A stretch of DNA of 64,000 nt from Microbacterium sp. cf046 (GTDB lineage: Bacteria; Actinomycetota; Actinomycetes; Actinomycetales; Microbacteriaceae). Both the position numbers and the translations under genes were made by a program. Every line of letters starts with the position of its first letter. Positions within the stretch are counted from its first letter, which is position 1. This document shows, piece after piece, positions 9,065-18,134 of this stretch. Below the pieces are notes generated by a model. It was not told where the DNA came from. It did no database searches and worked only from the letters and a program-made list of their open reading frames with translations. The stretch is from the NCBI RefSeq assembly GCF_900114345.1, contig NZ_FOZJ01000002.1:434001-498000 (forward strand), given 5' to 3'.

Positions 9065-10119
9065 TGGCGCTCCCAGAAGCTCGGGCCTACGGGTTCGGTG
9101 AAGCCGCTGCGCGCGACGAGGTATCCCTCTTCGTCGATCGTGATCGGAAGCTGCGGCAGGGGACGCGCGGCCGGTCCGAAGATGACGGCGGCGCCGTTGG
9201 CCACGTCGAACTGCGACTGGTGGCACGGGCACAGCAGGTGGTGCGTCTGCTGCTCATACAGGGCGACGGGGCAGCCGACGTGGGTGCAGACCTTGGAGTA
9301 CGCGACGATGCCGTCGTACGACCAGTCCGCCCGCTCGGGCGTCTCGTTGAGGTCCTCGGGGAGGAGCCGCATGAGCAGCACGATCGCCTTCGCCTTCGCC
9401 TCGAGGTAGCCCTCGGAGTGATCGAGTTCGGCCAGCGCCTCGGGGATGACGTGCACGGCCGAGCCGAGCGTGACATCCGCGGCGCGGATCGGGGTGCCCT
9501 CGGGGTCGTGCGCCAGGCGCATGCCCCCGGTCCACATGGTCTCCTCGAGCAGAGTGACCGGGTCTTCGCCCTCGGGGGCGAGCCCGCGGAACAGCACGAT
9601 GCCGGGCGCGAGCGAGGCCACGACGGCGGCGATCATCGAGTTGCGGATCATCACGCGACGGCCGAAGCCGGAGTCGTCGTTCGCGTCGGAGAACGCCTGC
9701 ACCGCTGCGGCACGGGTCGTGTCGCGACCGCGCGTGGCGTGACGGGGCTCGATGAACTCCTTGTCGGACATGATCGCCTTGGACCAGTGGATCGCGGCGA
9801 TGCCGATCGCCAGCAGCGCGAGTGCGATGCCGAGTCCGACGAAGAGGTTGTTGTTGCGGATGTCGACGATCGCGCCGCTGTCGATCGGGAAGAGCATGTA
9901 GGCGGCGATCGCCCAGATGCTGGCCGCGACCGAGAGGTAGAACAGCGTGTACACCGTGCGGACCGCGTGCTTCATGGCCACGGGGTCCTTGTCGGTCACC
10001 CGCTCGCGATGGGGCGGGAGAGCCGGGGGCTGCACCGGGTCGGAAACCGCGACGGCGAGCCCGGGCGAGGGCTTCCACGAAGCCCTTTCATGCTCGAGCG
10101 GGTCGTCCTCGTGTGCCAT
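9061..10119 (-). CDS. qcrA: Cytochrome bc1 complex Rieske iron-sulfur subunit
   Basis: 352 residues. The N-terminal half holds three membrane segments (about 60-80, 95-115 and 170-190), the actinobacterial arrangement, and the C-terminal half is the Rieske domain with the 2Fe-2S ligands in CTHVGCPVAL and CPCHQSQFD. It carries electrons from quinol to cytochrome c. ATG 10119 opens with MAHEDDPLEHER and lies 32 bp after qcrC. Its Fe-S cluster is a plausible target of the ErpA-type carrier encoded at 2215. Confidence 0.95.
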   Translation of the reverse strand: MAHEDDPLEHERASWKPSPGLAVAVSDPVQPPALPPHRERVTDKDPVAMKHAVRTVYTLFYLSVAASIWAIAAYMLFPIDSGAIVDIRNNNLFVGLGIALALLAIGIAAIHWSKAIMSDKEFIEPRHATRGRDTTRAAAVQAFSDANDDSGFGRRVMIRNSMIAAVVASLAPGIVLFRGLAPEGEDPVTLLEETMWTGGMRLAHDPEGTPIRAADVTLGSAVHVIPEALAELDHSEGYLEAKAKAIVLLMRLLPEDLNETPERADWSYDGIVAYSKVCTHVGCPVALYEQQTHHLLCPCHQSQFDVANGAAVIFGPAARPLPQLPITIDEEGYLVARSGFTEPVGPSFWERH

Positions 10120-10151
10120 GGTGATCCTCGTTCGTTGCTCTGGTCGATCTA

Positions 10152-10952
10152 TCAGTTGGACTTCGCCGTGATCCACACGGTGATGGCGATCAGGCTGCCG
10201 ATGCCGAAGATCCAGATGAACAGGCCTTCCGACACGGGTCCGAGCGAGCCGAGCGAGAATCCGCCCGGCGACTCGTTCTGCTGCAGGAACAGCAGGGAGG
10301 AGATGATGTCGCGCTTGTCCTCGGTCGTGAGCGTCATGTCGTTGAAGACCGGCATGTTCTGCGGACCGGTGACCATCGCGGCGTACATGTGCAGCGCGCT
10401 GGTCTTGCCGAGCGCGGGCGCGTACTTGCCTTCGGTGAGTGCGCCGCCGGCGGCCGCGACGTTGTGGCACATCGCGCAGTTGACGCGGAACAGCTCGGCA
10501 CCACGGGCGACGTCGCCCTGACCGTCGATCGTCTCCTCGGCGGGGAAGACCGGGCCCGGGGCCATGGACTGCACGTAGGCCGCGATCGCGAGGATCTGCT
10601 CCTCGGTGAACTGCGGCGGCTTCTGCGGAGCCTGCGGGGCCGATGCCTGCAGCGGCATGCGCCCGGTGGCGACCTGGAACTCCACCGCGAGCTCGCCCAC
10701 GCCGAACAGCGACGGACCGGTGCTCGATCCCTGCAGATCGAGACCGTGACAGGTCGCGCAGTTCGCCTGGAAGAGCTTCTTCCCGTCCTCGGCGGTGAGC
10801 GCCGTGGAGACTGACGTGTCGGCGCTGGATGCCATCGCGGCGGATGCACCGGCGTACACGCCGCCTGTGATCAGGAGGCCGATGCCGATGAGGGCCGCCG
10901 CCGCCCAGGGACTGCGGCGACCGTTCGAGCGGCGCTTGGTCTCTCGTGCCAT
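10152..10952 (-). CDS. qcrC: Cytochrome bc1 complex diheme cytochrome c subunit
   Basis: 266 residues. An N-terminal membrane/signal segment (about 15-42) is followed by two class I cytochrome c domains with haem sites CATCH (65-69) and CAMCH (159-163), and a C-terminal membrane helix (about 238-260). In actinobacteria lacking a soluble cytochrome c, this protein bridges bc1 and aa3 directly. The Met ligands are plausibly in the GRMP and MPVF segments. Between ctaE and qcrA in the operon. Confidence 0.95.
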   Translation of the reverse strand: MARETKRRSNGRRSPWAAAALIGIGLLITGGVYAGASAAMASSADTSVSTALTAEDGKKLFQANCATCHGLDLQGSSTGPSLFGVGELAVEFQVATGRMPLQASAPQAPQKPPQFTEEQILAIAAYVQSMAPGPVFPAEETIDGQGDVARGAELFRVNCAMCHNVAAAGGALTEGKYAPALGKTSALHMYAAMVTGPQNMPVFNDMTLTTEDKRDIISSLLFLQQNESPGGFSLGSLGPVSEGLFIWIFGIGSLIAITVWITAKSN

Positions 10953-10971
10953 GTTGGGGCTCAGCTCCGCT

Positions 10972-11604
10972 CTATTTCAGGAAGTAGATGACGAGGAAAA
11001 GGGCGATCCAGACCACGTCGACGAAGTGCCAGTAGTACGACACGACGATCGAGGAGGTCATCTCCTTGCGCCCGAAGTTCTTGACCGCGTAGGCGCGGCC
11101 GATCACGAGGAGGAAGGCGATGAGGCCGCCCGTCACGTGGAGTGCGTGGAATCCGGTGGTGAGGTAGAACGCCGACGCGTAGGCGTTCGCCTGGATCGGC
11201 ATGCCCTCGGTGACGAGCTGGGCGTACTCCCACACCTGGCCGGAGACGAAGATCGCGCCGAGCGCGAAGGTCAGCCAGAACCACTCGACCATTCCCCAGC
11301 CGAGCCAGCCGCGCTTGCGCAGCGAGTAGGGCTGGAAGCGCTCGGCGGCGAAGACGCCCATCTGGCACGTGACCGACGACAGCACCAGGACGATGGTGTT
11401 GACCGTGGCGTACGGGATGTTCAGCAGCTGGGTCTCCTGGGCCCACAGGTCCGGAGACGTGCTGCGGAGGGTGAAGTAGATCGCGAACAGGCCCGCGAAG
11501 AACATCACCTCACTGCCGAGCCAGACGATCGTTCCGACAGCGACCGGATCGGGGCGCTTGACGGAACGCATGGCCTGAGAGTAGGTCGCTGTCGTGGTCG
11601 TCAC
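10972..11604 (-). CDS. ctaE: Cytochrome c oxidase subunit III
   Basis: 210 residues with five membrane helices, the short actinobacterial form. [17 protein letters not shown] and [12 protein letters not shown] are conserved subunit III motifs, and the C-terminal [16 protein letters not shown] is diagnostic. GTG 11604 opens [12 protein letters not shown]; the longer reading to 11679 has no family similarity. First gene of the operon ctaE-qcrCAB, divergent from trpD. Confidence 0.95.
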   Translation of the reverse strand: MTTTTATYSQAMRSVKRPDPVAVGTIVWLGSEVMFFAGLFAIYFTLRSTSPDLWAQETQLLNIPYATVNTIVLVLSSVTCQMGVFAAERFQPYSLRKRGWLGWGMVEWFWLTFALGAIFVSGQVWEYAQLVTEGMPIQANAYASAFYLTTGFHALHVTGGLIAFLLVIGRAYAVKNFGRKEMTSSIVVSYYWHFVDVVWIALFLVIYFLK

Positions 11605-11812
11605 TTGTCCATTATGGCCGATCCGGGGCCCGCCGGTTCGCATCCGGCGGGCTGATTTATTCCCATCCCGGCTCCGCACCGACTCAGAGCGCGCCGAGAG
11701 TCCGCTGAGAGTCTCGTCGGAGCTCGCCGAGTGCCGCTCGGCGCCGCTTCGCCGGGTCGCCGACCGTCATGGAGCGGTCACGCTCGCCGACGCGCGGCTA
11801 GGCTCTTGGCTT
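11605..11812. promoter_or_regulatory. Divergent intergenic region between ctaE and trpD
   Basis: 208 bp without a supported gene. The trpD side has TAGGCT at 11799-11804, eight nt before the ATG, giving a leaderless transcript. The ctaE side has a short AT-rich stretch (TGATTTATTCCC at about 11653-11664) that is the likeliest place for its promoter. No clear operator palindrome was seen. Confidence 0.4.
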
Positions 11813-12874
11813 ATGGCGGAGCTGTACACCTGGCCCGGAATCCTCACCACGCTCCTGGACGATCGGGACCTCAGCGTCTCGGAGTCGACGTGGGCGATGC
11901 GGCAGATCATGTCGGGTGCGGCGACGCCCTCGCAGCTTGCCGGATTCCTGGTCGCCCTGCGCGCGAAGGGCGAGACGGTCGACGAGATCGTCGGGTTCCG
12001 GGATGCGATCCTCGAAGCCGCGCTCCCGCTTCCCGTTGACCCGAATGTGCTCGACATCGTGGGCACCGGGGGTGATCGCTTCGGCACCGTCAACATCTCC
12101 ACGATGGCAGCTGTCGTGGCCGCGGCATCCGGCGTCCCGGTCGTCAAGCACGGCAACAAGGCCGCCAGCTCGGCATCCGGTTCGTCGGATGTCCTCTCGG
12201 CGCTCGGCATCGACCTGACCCTGACCCCCGAGCAGGTTGCAGAGACGCTGTCGCGGGCCGGGATCACGTTCGCGTTCGCGTCGGCGTTCCACCCCGGATT
12301 CCGGCACGCCGGTCCGACCAGGGCCGAGCTCGGCGTGCCCACGGTCTTCAACTTCCTCGGCCCGCTCTGCAACCCGGCGCGCGCCGAGGCGAACGCCGTG
12401 GGGGTCGCGCACCTGGATCGCGTGCCGCTGATCACCGGCGTGTTCCGCACGCGGGGCGCGACCGCGCTCGTGTTCCGCGGAGACGACGGGCTCGACGAGC
12501 TGACGACGACCGGACACAGTCGTGTCTGGGAGGTCAGCCGCGGCGACATCCACGAGCACGACCTCGACCCGCGCGACCTGGGCATTCCGGTCGCTGAGAT
12601 CGACGACCTCCTGGGCGGCGATCCGGCCCACAACGCGAAGATCGTGCGGCGCGTGTTCGAGGGCGAGCGGGGTGCGGTCCGCGACATCGTGCTGCTCAAC
12701 TCGGCAGCCGGCATCGTGGCGTTCCGCCTCTCCCAGGACGCCACCGAAGTGCAGCGCCCGATCCTGGAACGGCTCGCCGAGGCGAAGGACTCCGCTGCCG
12801 AGGCGATCGACAGCGGCGCCGCATCGCAGAAGCTCGACGCCTGGGTCGAGGCCACGCGCTCGTTCGCGGCCTGA
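11813..12874 (+). CDS. trpD: Anthranilate phosphoribosyltransferase
   Basis: 353 residues. Transfers the phosphoribosyl group of PRPP to anthranilate in tryptophan synthesis. The PRPP-binding GTGGDRFGTVNIST, the KHGNKAASSASGSSDVL segment and the anthranilate-site loop GPTRAELGVPTVFNFLGPL are intact. Length is usual. ATG 11813 has a TAGGCT -10 box just upstream, so it is leaderless. It stands away from other trp genes, as is common in actinobacteria. Confidence 0.96.
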   Translation: MAELYTWPGILTTLLDDRDLSVSESTWAMRQIMSGAATPSQLAGFLVALRAKGETVDEIVGFRDAILEAALPLPVDPNVLDIVGTGGDRFGTVNISTMAAVVAAASGVPVVKHGNKAASSASGSSDVLSALGIDLTLTPEQVAETLSRAGITFAFASAFHPGFRHAGPTRAELGVPTVFNFLGPLCNPARAEANAVGVAHLDRVPLITGVFRTRGATALVFRGDDGLDELTTTGHSRVWEVSRGDIHEHDLDPRDLGIPVAEIDDLLGGDPAHNAKIVRRVFEGERGAVRDIVLLNSAAGIVAFRLSQDATEVQRPILERLAEAKDSAAEAIDSGAASQKLDAWVEATRSFAA

Positions 12875-12903
12875 CCGGCGCCCGCAGACGAAGGGAGTCC
12901 GGC

Positions 12904-13899
12904 GTGCATCCCCACGACGCGCTGAGCGAGATCGCGACGCTGCTGGAGCGCGAGCGCTCGTCTCGGTACAAGTCGAAGGCGTTCCGGACCGCGGCGGATG
13001 CGATCGAAGGGCTCAGCGATGCGGAACTCCGGGATGCCGCATCCCTCCGGCGCCGCAAGGGCATCGGCGACTCGACGTTCTCGGTGATCCAGGAGGCGCT
13101 GGCCGGCGGCGTGCCGGCGTACCTCGCCGACCTGCGCGAGCGCGCCGGAGTGCAACGGGCCTCGACGCTGCGCGGCCTGCTGCGCGGCGATCTGCACAGC
13201 CACAGCGACTGGTCGGACGGGCTGACCTCGATCGATCTCATGGTCGATGCGGCGCGTGCGCTGGGTCACGAGTATCTGGCGCTGACCGATCACTCGCCGC
13301 GCCTGCGGGTCGCGAACGGGCTCTCGCCGGAGCGCCTGCGTGCGCAGCTCGAGATCGTCCGCGAGATGAGCGGCGACGGGTTCACGCTGCTGTCTGGCAT
13401 CGAGGTGGACATCCTCGAAGACGGTGGGCTCGATCAGGAGCCGGAGCTGCTCGACGAGCTCGATGTCGTGGTCGCATCGGCGCATTCCAAATTGCGCATG
13501 GAGCGCGGGCCGATGACCCGCCGTCTCGTCCGCGCCGTCTCCAGCGGCCGGGTCGACGTGCTCGGGCACGTCACCGGGCGTCTCGTCGAGGGGTCGCGCG
13601 GCACTCGTCCGCCGTCCACGCTCGACGCGCGGGCGGTCTTCGAGGCGTGCGCCGAGAACGGCGTCGCGGTCGAGATCAACTCCCGCCCCGAACGTCAGGA
13701 CCCGCCCGATGAGCTGATCGCGATCGCCCTCGAGATCGGCTGCCTCTTCTCGATCGACTCGGACGCCCACGCGCCGGGGCAGCTGTCGCTCCTCGACTAC
13801 GGCGCCGAGCGGGCCGAGAACGCCGGAGTGCCGCCCGAGCGGATCGTCACCACCTGGCCGCTCGAGCGCCTGCGGGAGTGGACCGGTCGGGCGCGCTGA
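12904..13899 (+). CDS. PHP-domain phosphoesterase with N-terminal HhH region (PolX-like, no polymerase)
   Basis: 331 residues from GTG 12904. Residues 1-85 resemble the helix-hairpin-helix start of family X DNA polymerases (YKSKAFRTAADAIEGL, RRRKGIGDSTFSVIQEAL). From about 95 onward is a PHP metal-dependent phosphoesterase: GDLHSHSDWSDG, LALTDHS, SGIEVDIL, VVASAHSKL, DVLGHVTGR and SIDSDAHAP supply the metal-binding His/Asp/Glu residues. The polymerase palm is absent. It could be a 3' exonuclease or phosphatase acting on DNA ends; a histidinol-phosphatase role is less likely given the HhH part. Confidence 0.82.
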   Translation: MHPHDALSEIATLLERERSSRYKSKAFRTAADAIEGLSDAELRDAASLRRRKGIGDSTFSVIQEALAGGVPAYLADLRERAGVQRASTLRGLLRGDLHSHSDWSDGLTSIDLMVDAARALGHEYLALTDHSPRLRVANGLSPERLRAQLEIVREMSGDGFTLLSGIEVDILEDGGLDQEPELLDELDVVVASAHSKLRMERGPMTRRLVRAVSSGRVDVLGHVTGRLVEGSRGTRPPSTLDARAVFEACAENGVAVEINSRPERQDPPDELIAIALEIGCLFSIDSDAHAPGQLSLLDYGAERAENAGVPPERIVTTWPLERLREWTGRAR

Positions 13900-13938
13900 G
13901 CGGGTGACCGGCTCGAGGTGCGGCGGTACGGTCGAAGG

Positions 13939-14433
13939 GTGACCTTCACGCACGCAGGGCTCCTGGAGCGGAACGACGCCGAGTTCACGGCGCTGATCGC
14001 GCTCATCGACTCGCTCGCCGCCGACCGGCTCGCAGAGGATTTCGCCGGCAGCGGCCGGGATCGCAATGTGCGCGACGTGATCGCCCACCTGCACGCGTGG
14101 CACATCCTTCTGGAACGCTGGTACTCCGAAGGACAGTCCGGCGGGTCTCCCCGGATCCCCGCGGAGGGCTACAGTTGGGCGCGACTCGACGACCTCAACG
14201 AAGAGCTGCGACAGCAGTGGCAGGACACAACGCTGGCGGAGCTGCTTCCGCTGCTGAAGGCATCGCACGAATCCCTGCAGGCGATGGTCGCGCTGCACAC
14301 GGATGCCGAGCTGGACGATCCGGGGGCGTACGCGTGGACGCGCGGGACGGCGCTCGGCGAGTTCGCGCTCGAGTGCGGCGGCAATCACTACGCCTGGGGG
14401 CGTGACACGATCGCGACCGGCCTGGGGCTGTGA
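13939..14433 (+). CDS. ClbS/DfsB family four-helix bundle protein
   Basis: 164 residues. Begins with the family pattern LLERNDAEFTALIALIDSL and continues with VRDVIAHLHAWHILLERWY, a helix typical of the DinB-like ClbS/DfsB group. ClbS protects against colibactin by hydrolysing it, but most family members have no known role. I chose GTG 13939, with TACGGT at 13927-13932 six nt upstream. The stop overlaps the next start as GTGA, so it is coupled to the MFS transporter. Confidence 0.82.
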   Translation: MTFTHAGLLERNDAEFTALIALIDSLAADRLAEDFAGSGRDRNVRDVIAHLHAWHILLERWYSEGQSGGSPRIPAEGYSWARLDDLNEELRQQWQDTTLAELLPLLKASHESLQAMVALHTDAELDDPGAYAWTRGTALGEFALECGGNHYAWGRDTIATGLGL

Positions 14434-15713
14434 CCTCGGGTCTGCCGGGGCGCGCGAGGCCCGGCATCCCGTGGTTCGTCATCGTCGGCGTGCTCGTGGC
14501 CGCGCTGAGCATGCGCGGACCGATCGTCGCGCCGACCCCGGTTCTGCGCGACATCGAGGCGGATTTCGGCATCGGCTCCGCCACCGCGGGGCTGCTCACG
14601 ACGGCTCCGGTGCTCATGTTCGCGCTGCTCACCCCGCTCGCCGCATTCGTGATCCGGCGGGCCGGGGCGGAGGTCGCCCTCATGATCGCGCTGAGCGGGG
14701 TGCTGCTGGGCACGTTCATCCGCGCGATTCCCGGCTTCGGGTGGATGCTCGCGGGAATGCTCGTGATCGGCGCGGCAGTGACGATCGGGAATGTCGTGAT
14801 CCCGGTGATCATCCGTCGCGATGTGCCGTCAGCGCGGGTCGCGCTCGTCACGGCGGCCTATGTGGCCACGCTCAACGTGGGTTCGCTGATCACGTCGCTG
14901 CTGACCGCGCCGCTCGCCGAGCTGATCGGCTGGCCCGCGGCGATTCTGGCCTGGTCGGCGATCACAGTCGCAGGCATCGTGTTGTGGGGAGTGCATCTGC
15001 GGCGCACCCGCCGCGCGGGAGCGCGATGGGGCGGGCGCTATTCCGGCGACGAGGGCCGGGTCGGCGCTTCCGGCGTCGACACCGACCCGACGACGCTCAC
15101 CGGCCCCATGCCGGTCGTCGCGCGCGCAGACCGCGAGCGTTCGATCGCGCGGCGCCCGGTCACATGGCTGCTGCTGATCGCCTTCGCGATCCAATGCGCG
15201 ATCTATTACGGCCTCTCGACCTGGCTTCCGACCCTGACCGCCGAAGAGCTGGGCCTGGACGCCGCCGCGGCAGGCGCATTGGCCTCGCTCTTCCAGGGCG
15301 CCGGGATCGTCGGTGCCTTCATGGTGCCGCTCCTGGCGAGATTCACGCCTCCGATCGTGCCCACCCTCACGATCTGCGTGTCATGGCTGATCCTGACGGG
15401 CGGGCTGCTCATCGCACCGCAGCTGACGTGGCTGTGGCTCTCGATCGGGGCGATCGGCCACGCCGGCGGGTTCGTGGTGATCTTCACGATCCTCGTGATG
15501 GTCTCCCACAGCGACAGCGAGGCCGCGGGGATGTCGGCGCTCGTCCAGGGTGGCGGGTACGCGGTCGGAGCGCTCGGTGCGCCGGTCATGGGCGCACTGC
15601 ACGAGCTCACCGGCGGCTGGACGGCCGCCCTCGCGCTCCTGGTCGTCCTCGCCGCGGTGTACTGCGCCGCACTGCTGGCAGCGGACGCCCTCGCGACATA
15701 CCGTCGGCGGTGA
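14430..15713 (+). CDS. MFS transporter, CynX/NimT family
   Basis: 427 residues with about 12 membrane segments. The N-terminal SMRGPIVAPTPVLRDIEADF is the signature of the CynX/NimT/YycB group, whose members move cyanate, 2-nitroimidazole or other small compounds. A long basic cytoplasmic loop (about 190-238) separates two six-helix halves. GTG 14430 overlaps the DfsB-like gene, so the two are co-transcribed; a shared role in detoxification is possible but is inference. Confidence 0.85.
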   Translation: MTSGLPGRARPGIPWFVIVGVLVAALSMRGPIVAPTPVLRDIEADFGIGSATAGLLTTAPVLMFALLTPLAAFVIRRAGAEVALMIALSGVLLGTFIRAIPGFGWMLAGMLVIGAAVTIGNVVIPVIIRRDVPSARVALVTAAYVATLNVGSLITSLLTAPLAELIGWPAAILAWSAITVAGIVLWGVHLRRTRRAGARWGGRYSGDEGRVGASGVDTDPTTLTGPMPVVARADRERSIARRPVTWLLLIAFAIQCAIYYGLSTWLPTLTAEELGLDAAAAGALASLFQGAGIVGAFMVPLLARFTPPIVPTLTICVSWLILTGGLLIAPQLTWLWLSIGAIGHAGGFVVIFTILVMVSHSDSEAAGMSALVQGGGYAVGALGAPVMGALHELTGGWTAALALLVVLAAVYCAALLAADALATYRRR

Positions 15714-15717
15714 CGAA

Positions 15718-15752
15718 CGCGCGCCGCCCCCTCAAGAGGGGAACGGCGCGCG
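15718..15752. terminator. Bidirectional hairpin between convergent genes
   Basis: Perfect 9-bp outer arms CGCGCGCCG (15718-15726) and CGGCGCGCG (15744-15752), with an inner stem CCCCT/AGGGG around a small A-rich loop. It lies 4 bp past the MFS stop and 13 bp past the SHOCT gene stop on the other strand, so it can end both transcripts. Confidence 0.65.
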
Positions 15753-15765
15753 ATGTCCACCCGCG

Positions 15766-16086
15766 TCAGACCGGGGGTGCCGCGTTCGCGCGGAGCACCT
15801 CGAGCCGGGCCCGGTACTCGACCTCGTCGATGTCGCCCTTCGCGTACCGCTCGGCGAGGGTCACCTCGGCCTGTCGCGGCGGGTTCATCCGGCCGTGCGG
15901 CCCGTAGCCGTTCTCCATCGCGCTGCGGTGCCAGCGGCGTCCGAAGATCCCGAAGATCAGGACGAAGACGAGGATCCAGAACAGCGGGATCAGCAGGAAC
16001 CACCAGCCGAAGCCCGGTCCCCAGCCGACGAAGTGGGTGGCGACGGTGTGGGTGGCCGCATTCGCTGCGGCAAGAGTCGTGGACAT
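15766..16086 (-). CDS. Single-pass membrane protein with C-terminal SHOCT domain
   Basis: 106 residues. One strong membrane helix at about 22-46 (WWFLLIPLFWILVFVLIFGIF), then a basic linker and a C-terminal short helical SHOCT motif (TLAERYAKGDIDEVEYRARLEVL), a putative oligomerisation motif. ATG 16086 is preferred because GAGGAAG lies 6 nt upstream; an ATG six codons earlier lacks a site. Located downstream of the NarL-type system on the same strand, with a palindrome in its upstream region that matches one upstream of the kinase. Confidence 0.8.
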   Translation of the reverse strand: MSTTLAAANAATHTVATHFVGWGPGFGWWFLLIPLFWILVFVLIFGIFGRRWHRSAMENGYGPHGRMNPPRQAEVTLAERYAKGDIDEVEYRARLEVLRANAAPPV

Positions 16087-16143
16087 GTGCTTCCTCTCGG
16101 TCATGATCGGGCCGCGAGGGGCACGATCTCATACGTCGAGTCA

Positions 16144-16207
16144 ACGGCGGATGCGGCATCCGCGAATCTGCCGGGGGGAGTGATCCGGCATGCTCCCGTG
16201 GGAGTAC
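16144..16207 (-). promoter_or_regulatory. Candidate operator and hairpin upstream of the SHOCT gene
   Basis: CTCCC-GT-GGGAG at 16193-16204 is an inverted repeat followed by TAC, forming the right half GGGAGTAC. The same 12-bp arrangement is found upstream of the sensor kinase at 18137-18149. At 16147-16163 a second perfect repeat, GCGGATGC-G-GCATCCGC, could act as a terminator or partial terminator after the response regulator. Confidence 0.45.
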
Positions 16208-16223
16208 GCCGCCGCCGCAGCGC

Positions 16224-16886
16224 CTACTGCCAGCCGCGCGCGACGAGGCCGGATTCGTAGGCGGTGACGACGAGCTGCACGCGGTCGCGGGCGTGCAGCT
16301 TCTGCATGATCCGCGAGACGTGCGTCTTCGCCGTCAGGGGTGAGAGGAACAGACGCTGCGCGATCTCGTCGTTGGTGAGTCCCTGCCCGACGAGGCGCAG
16401 CACCTCGGTCTCGCGTTCGGTGAGCCCGCTCAGCTGCGCCGGGTCGGCGCCATCCCTCATTCCGACGGCGGCCCGCTCGAGCAGCCGGCGTGTGACTCCG
16501 GGGGAGAGGAGCGCGTCGCCGCCCGCGACCACGCGCACCGCGCGGATCAGGTCGACGGGCTCGGTGTCCTTGACGAGGAACCCGCTCGCCCCGGCGCGGA
16601 TGGCGCGTGCGACGTACTCATCGAGCTCGAACGTCGTCACGATCACGACGCGCACTCCTGCGAGGGCGGGGTCGGCTGCGATCTGCTCGGTGGTCCACAG
16701 TCCGTCGCCGTCGGGCATCCTGATGTCCAGGAGGGCGACGTCGACCGGTGTCTCGCGGAGGAGACGGAGCAGCTGCTCCCCGCCCGATGCCTCGACGACG
16801 ACCTCGATGTCGGGTTCGGAGTCCAGCAGTGCGCGGAATCCGGCGCGCACGAGCTGGTGATCGTCGGCCAGCGCGACTCGGATCAC
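16224..16886 (-). CDS. LuxR/NarL-type response regulator
   Basis: 220 residues. Receiver domain 1-120: acidic pair in ALADDHQLV, phospho-acceptor Asp in VALLDIRMPDG, Thr in VIVTTFE and Lys in FLVKDTEP. C-terminal HTH (about 150-212) with LTERETEVLRLVGQGLTNDEI. GTG 16886 overlaps the kinase stop as GTGA, so kinase and regulator are translationally coupled. Likely binds the palindromes found upstream of its operon and of the SHOCT gene; this is inference from position and shared sequence. Confidence 0.93.
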   Translation of the reverse strand: MIRVALADDHQLVRAGFRALLDSEPDIEVVVEASGGEQLLRLLRETPVDVALLDIRMPDGDGLWTTEQIAADPALAGVRVVIVTTFELDEYVARAIRAGASGFLVKDTEPVDLIRAVRVVAGGDALLSPGVTRRLLERAAVGMRDGADPAQLSGLTERETEVLRLVGQGLTNDEIAQRLFLSPLTAKTHVSRIMQKLHARDRVQLVVTAYESGLVARGWQ

Positions 16887-18076
16887 GATGCGCCCGCCCA
16901 GGGAAGGCGTGCGATGACCACGGTGCCGGCGCGCTCGGCAGGCGTCAGCGTCAGCTCGCCGCCCGCGAGCTCGGCCCGCTCGCGCATGCCGCGGATGCCG
17001 GCGCCCTCCGACGGAGCCGAGCCGAGACCGGTGCCGTCGTCCTCGATCGTGACCACGAGCTCCTCGCTGTCGGGGCCGACGGCGTGCTCGAGCGTGATCG
17101 ACGCCGTCGATGCGCCGGAGTGGCGCACCACGTTCGTCAGGGCCTCTTGCGCGATCCGGTACGCGGTCGTCTGAACCGCGCTCGGCGGAAGCGCTCCACC
17201 CAGGCGGTCGTCGAGGGTCACGGTGAGGCCGAGTCCGGTGCGCTGCACCACGAGGGGTGCCAGGTCGGCGAGCTGCGGCTGCGGGGTGAGCGGTGCGGTG
17301 CGCGGGGAGGCCTCGTCGCCCCGGAGGAACGAGAGCACGCCGCGCACTTCGTCCAGTCCGGTGGCGCTGAGTGTGCGGATGCTGGCGAGCGCCTCCCGGG
17401 CGCGCTCGGGCTCCTTGTCGAACAGGTGCAGGCCGACACCGGACTGCACCGCGATCTGACTGAGCGAATGGGCCAGCACGTCGTGCAGCTCGCGCGCGAT
17501 GCGCGTGCGCTCGTCCTGCTCGGCGGTGCGACGGCGCTCCTGCAGCTGCACGCGCCGTTCGAAACCGCGGTCCAGTCGTCGCCGCATCCCTTCGCCGATC
17601 GCGAAGCACGCGGCCAGGCCGAGCGTCGTGAGTGCGATGCGGAAGGGGTGGACGCCGGTGTCGACGAGCCCGATCGCGATGATGCCGATCAGCCAGGCCG
17701 TTCCCACCGAGATCAGCGCCCACAGCCGCGCGCGCCGCACCACCGCACCGACGATCGCGAATGCGAGTGCCACGAACGGCGGCGACGCATCCGGCGGGAC
17801 GAACAGGTCGGCGAGCGTCAGCGCGGCCACGACCGTGACGGTCGCGCCCGGCCAGCGACGTGCGGCCAGCAGTGCGAGGGCGGATGCCGCGGCAAGCGCC
17901 GTGCTCAGGGCACCGTACTGCGGCGCGACGTGCAGCCACGCCGAGATCGCGATCGTCGCGGGAACCTGGATGAGGAACGCGAGCACGACGGGGACATAGA
18001 GGGTCACGGCCGGCGGCGGGCGGAACCGCGGTCCGGACTCGTCCCACCGCGCATTCGACAGGGACTCACGCGGCAT
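16883..18076 (-). CDS. Sensor histidine kinase, NarL-partner (HisKA_3) type
   Basis: 397 residues. About five to six membrane helices in residues 25-165 with short loops, so it senses within or near the membrane. HisKA_3 box at about 190-215 with the phospho-His in ARELHDVLAHSLSQIAVQSG; ATP-binding region with the N-box EALTNVVRHSGAS, then EDDGTGLG and GIRGMRERAELAGGEL. ATG 18076 has TACGAT seven nt upstream (18084-18089), so it is leaderless. Stimulus unknown; the SHOCT membrane protein is a plausible accessory. Confidence 0.93.
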   Translation of the reverse strand: MPRESLSNARWDESGPRFRPPPAVTLYVPVVLAFLIQVPATIAISAWLHVAPQYGALSTALAAASALALLAARRWPGATVTVVAALTLADLFVPPDASPPFVALAFAIVGAVVRRARLWALISVGTAWLIGIIAIGLVDTGVHPFRIALTTLGLAACFAIGEGMRRRLDRGFERRVQLQERRRTAEQDERTRIARELHDVLAHSLSQIAVQSGVGLHLFDKEPERAREALASIRTLSATGLDEVRGVLSFLRGDEASPRTAPLTPQPQLADLAPLVVQRTGLGLTVTLDDRLGGALPPSAVQTTAYRIAQEALTNVVRHSGASTASITLEHAVGPDSEELVVTIEDDGTGLGSAPSEGAGIRGMRERAELAGGELTLTPAERAGTVVIARLPWAGAS

Positions 18077-18134
18077 GCGCTCGATCGTACGCCGGGGAGT
18101 CTGGGCGTTTCGTCTGCCGCCGGGAGGCTCCGAC

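Noticed and set aside
11767..14388. Minus-strand open frame of 873 codons opposite trpD and the PHP gene
   Set aside because: Runs across three well-supported plus-strand genes with matching third-position GC in their frames; a shadow.
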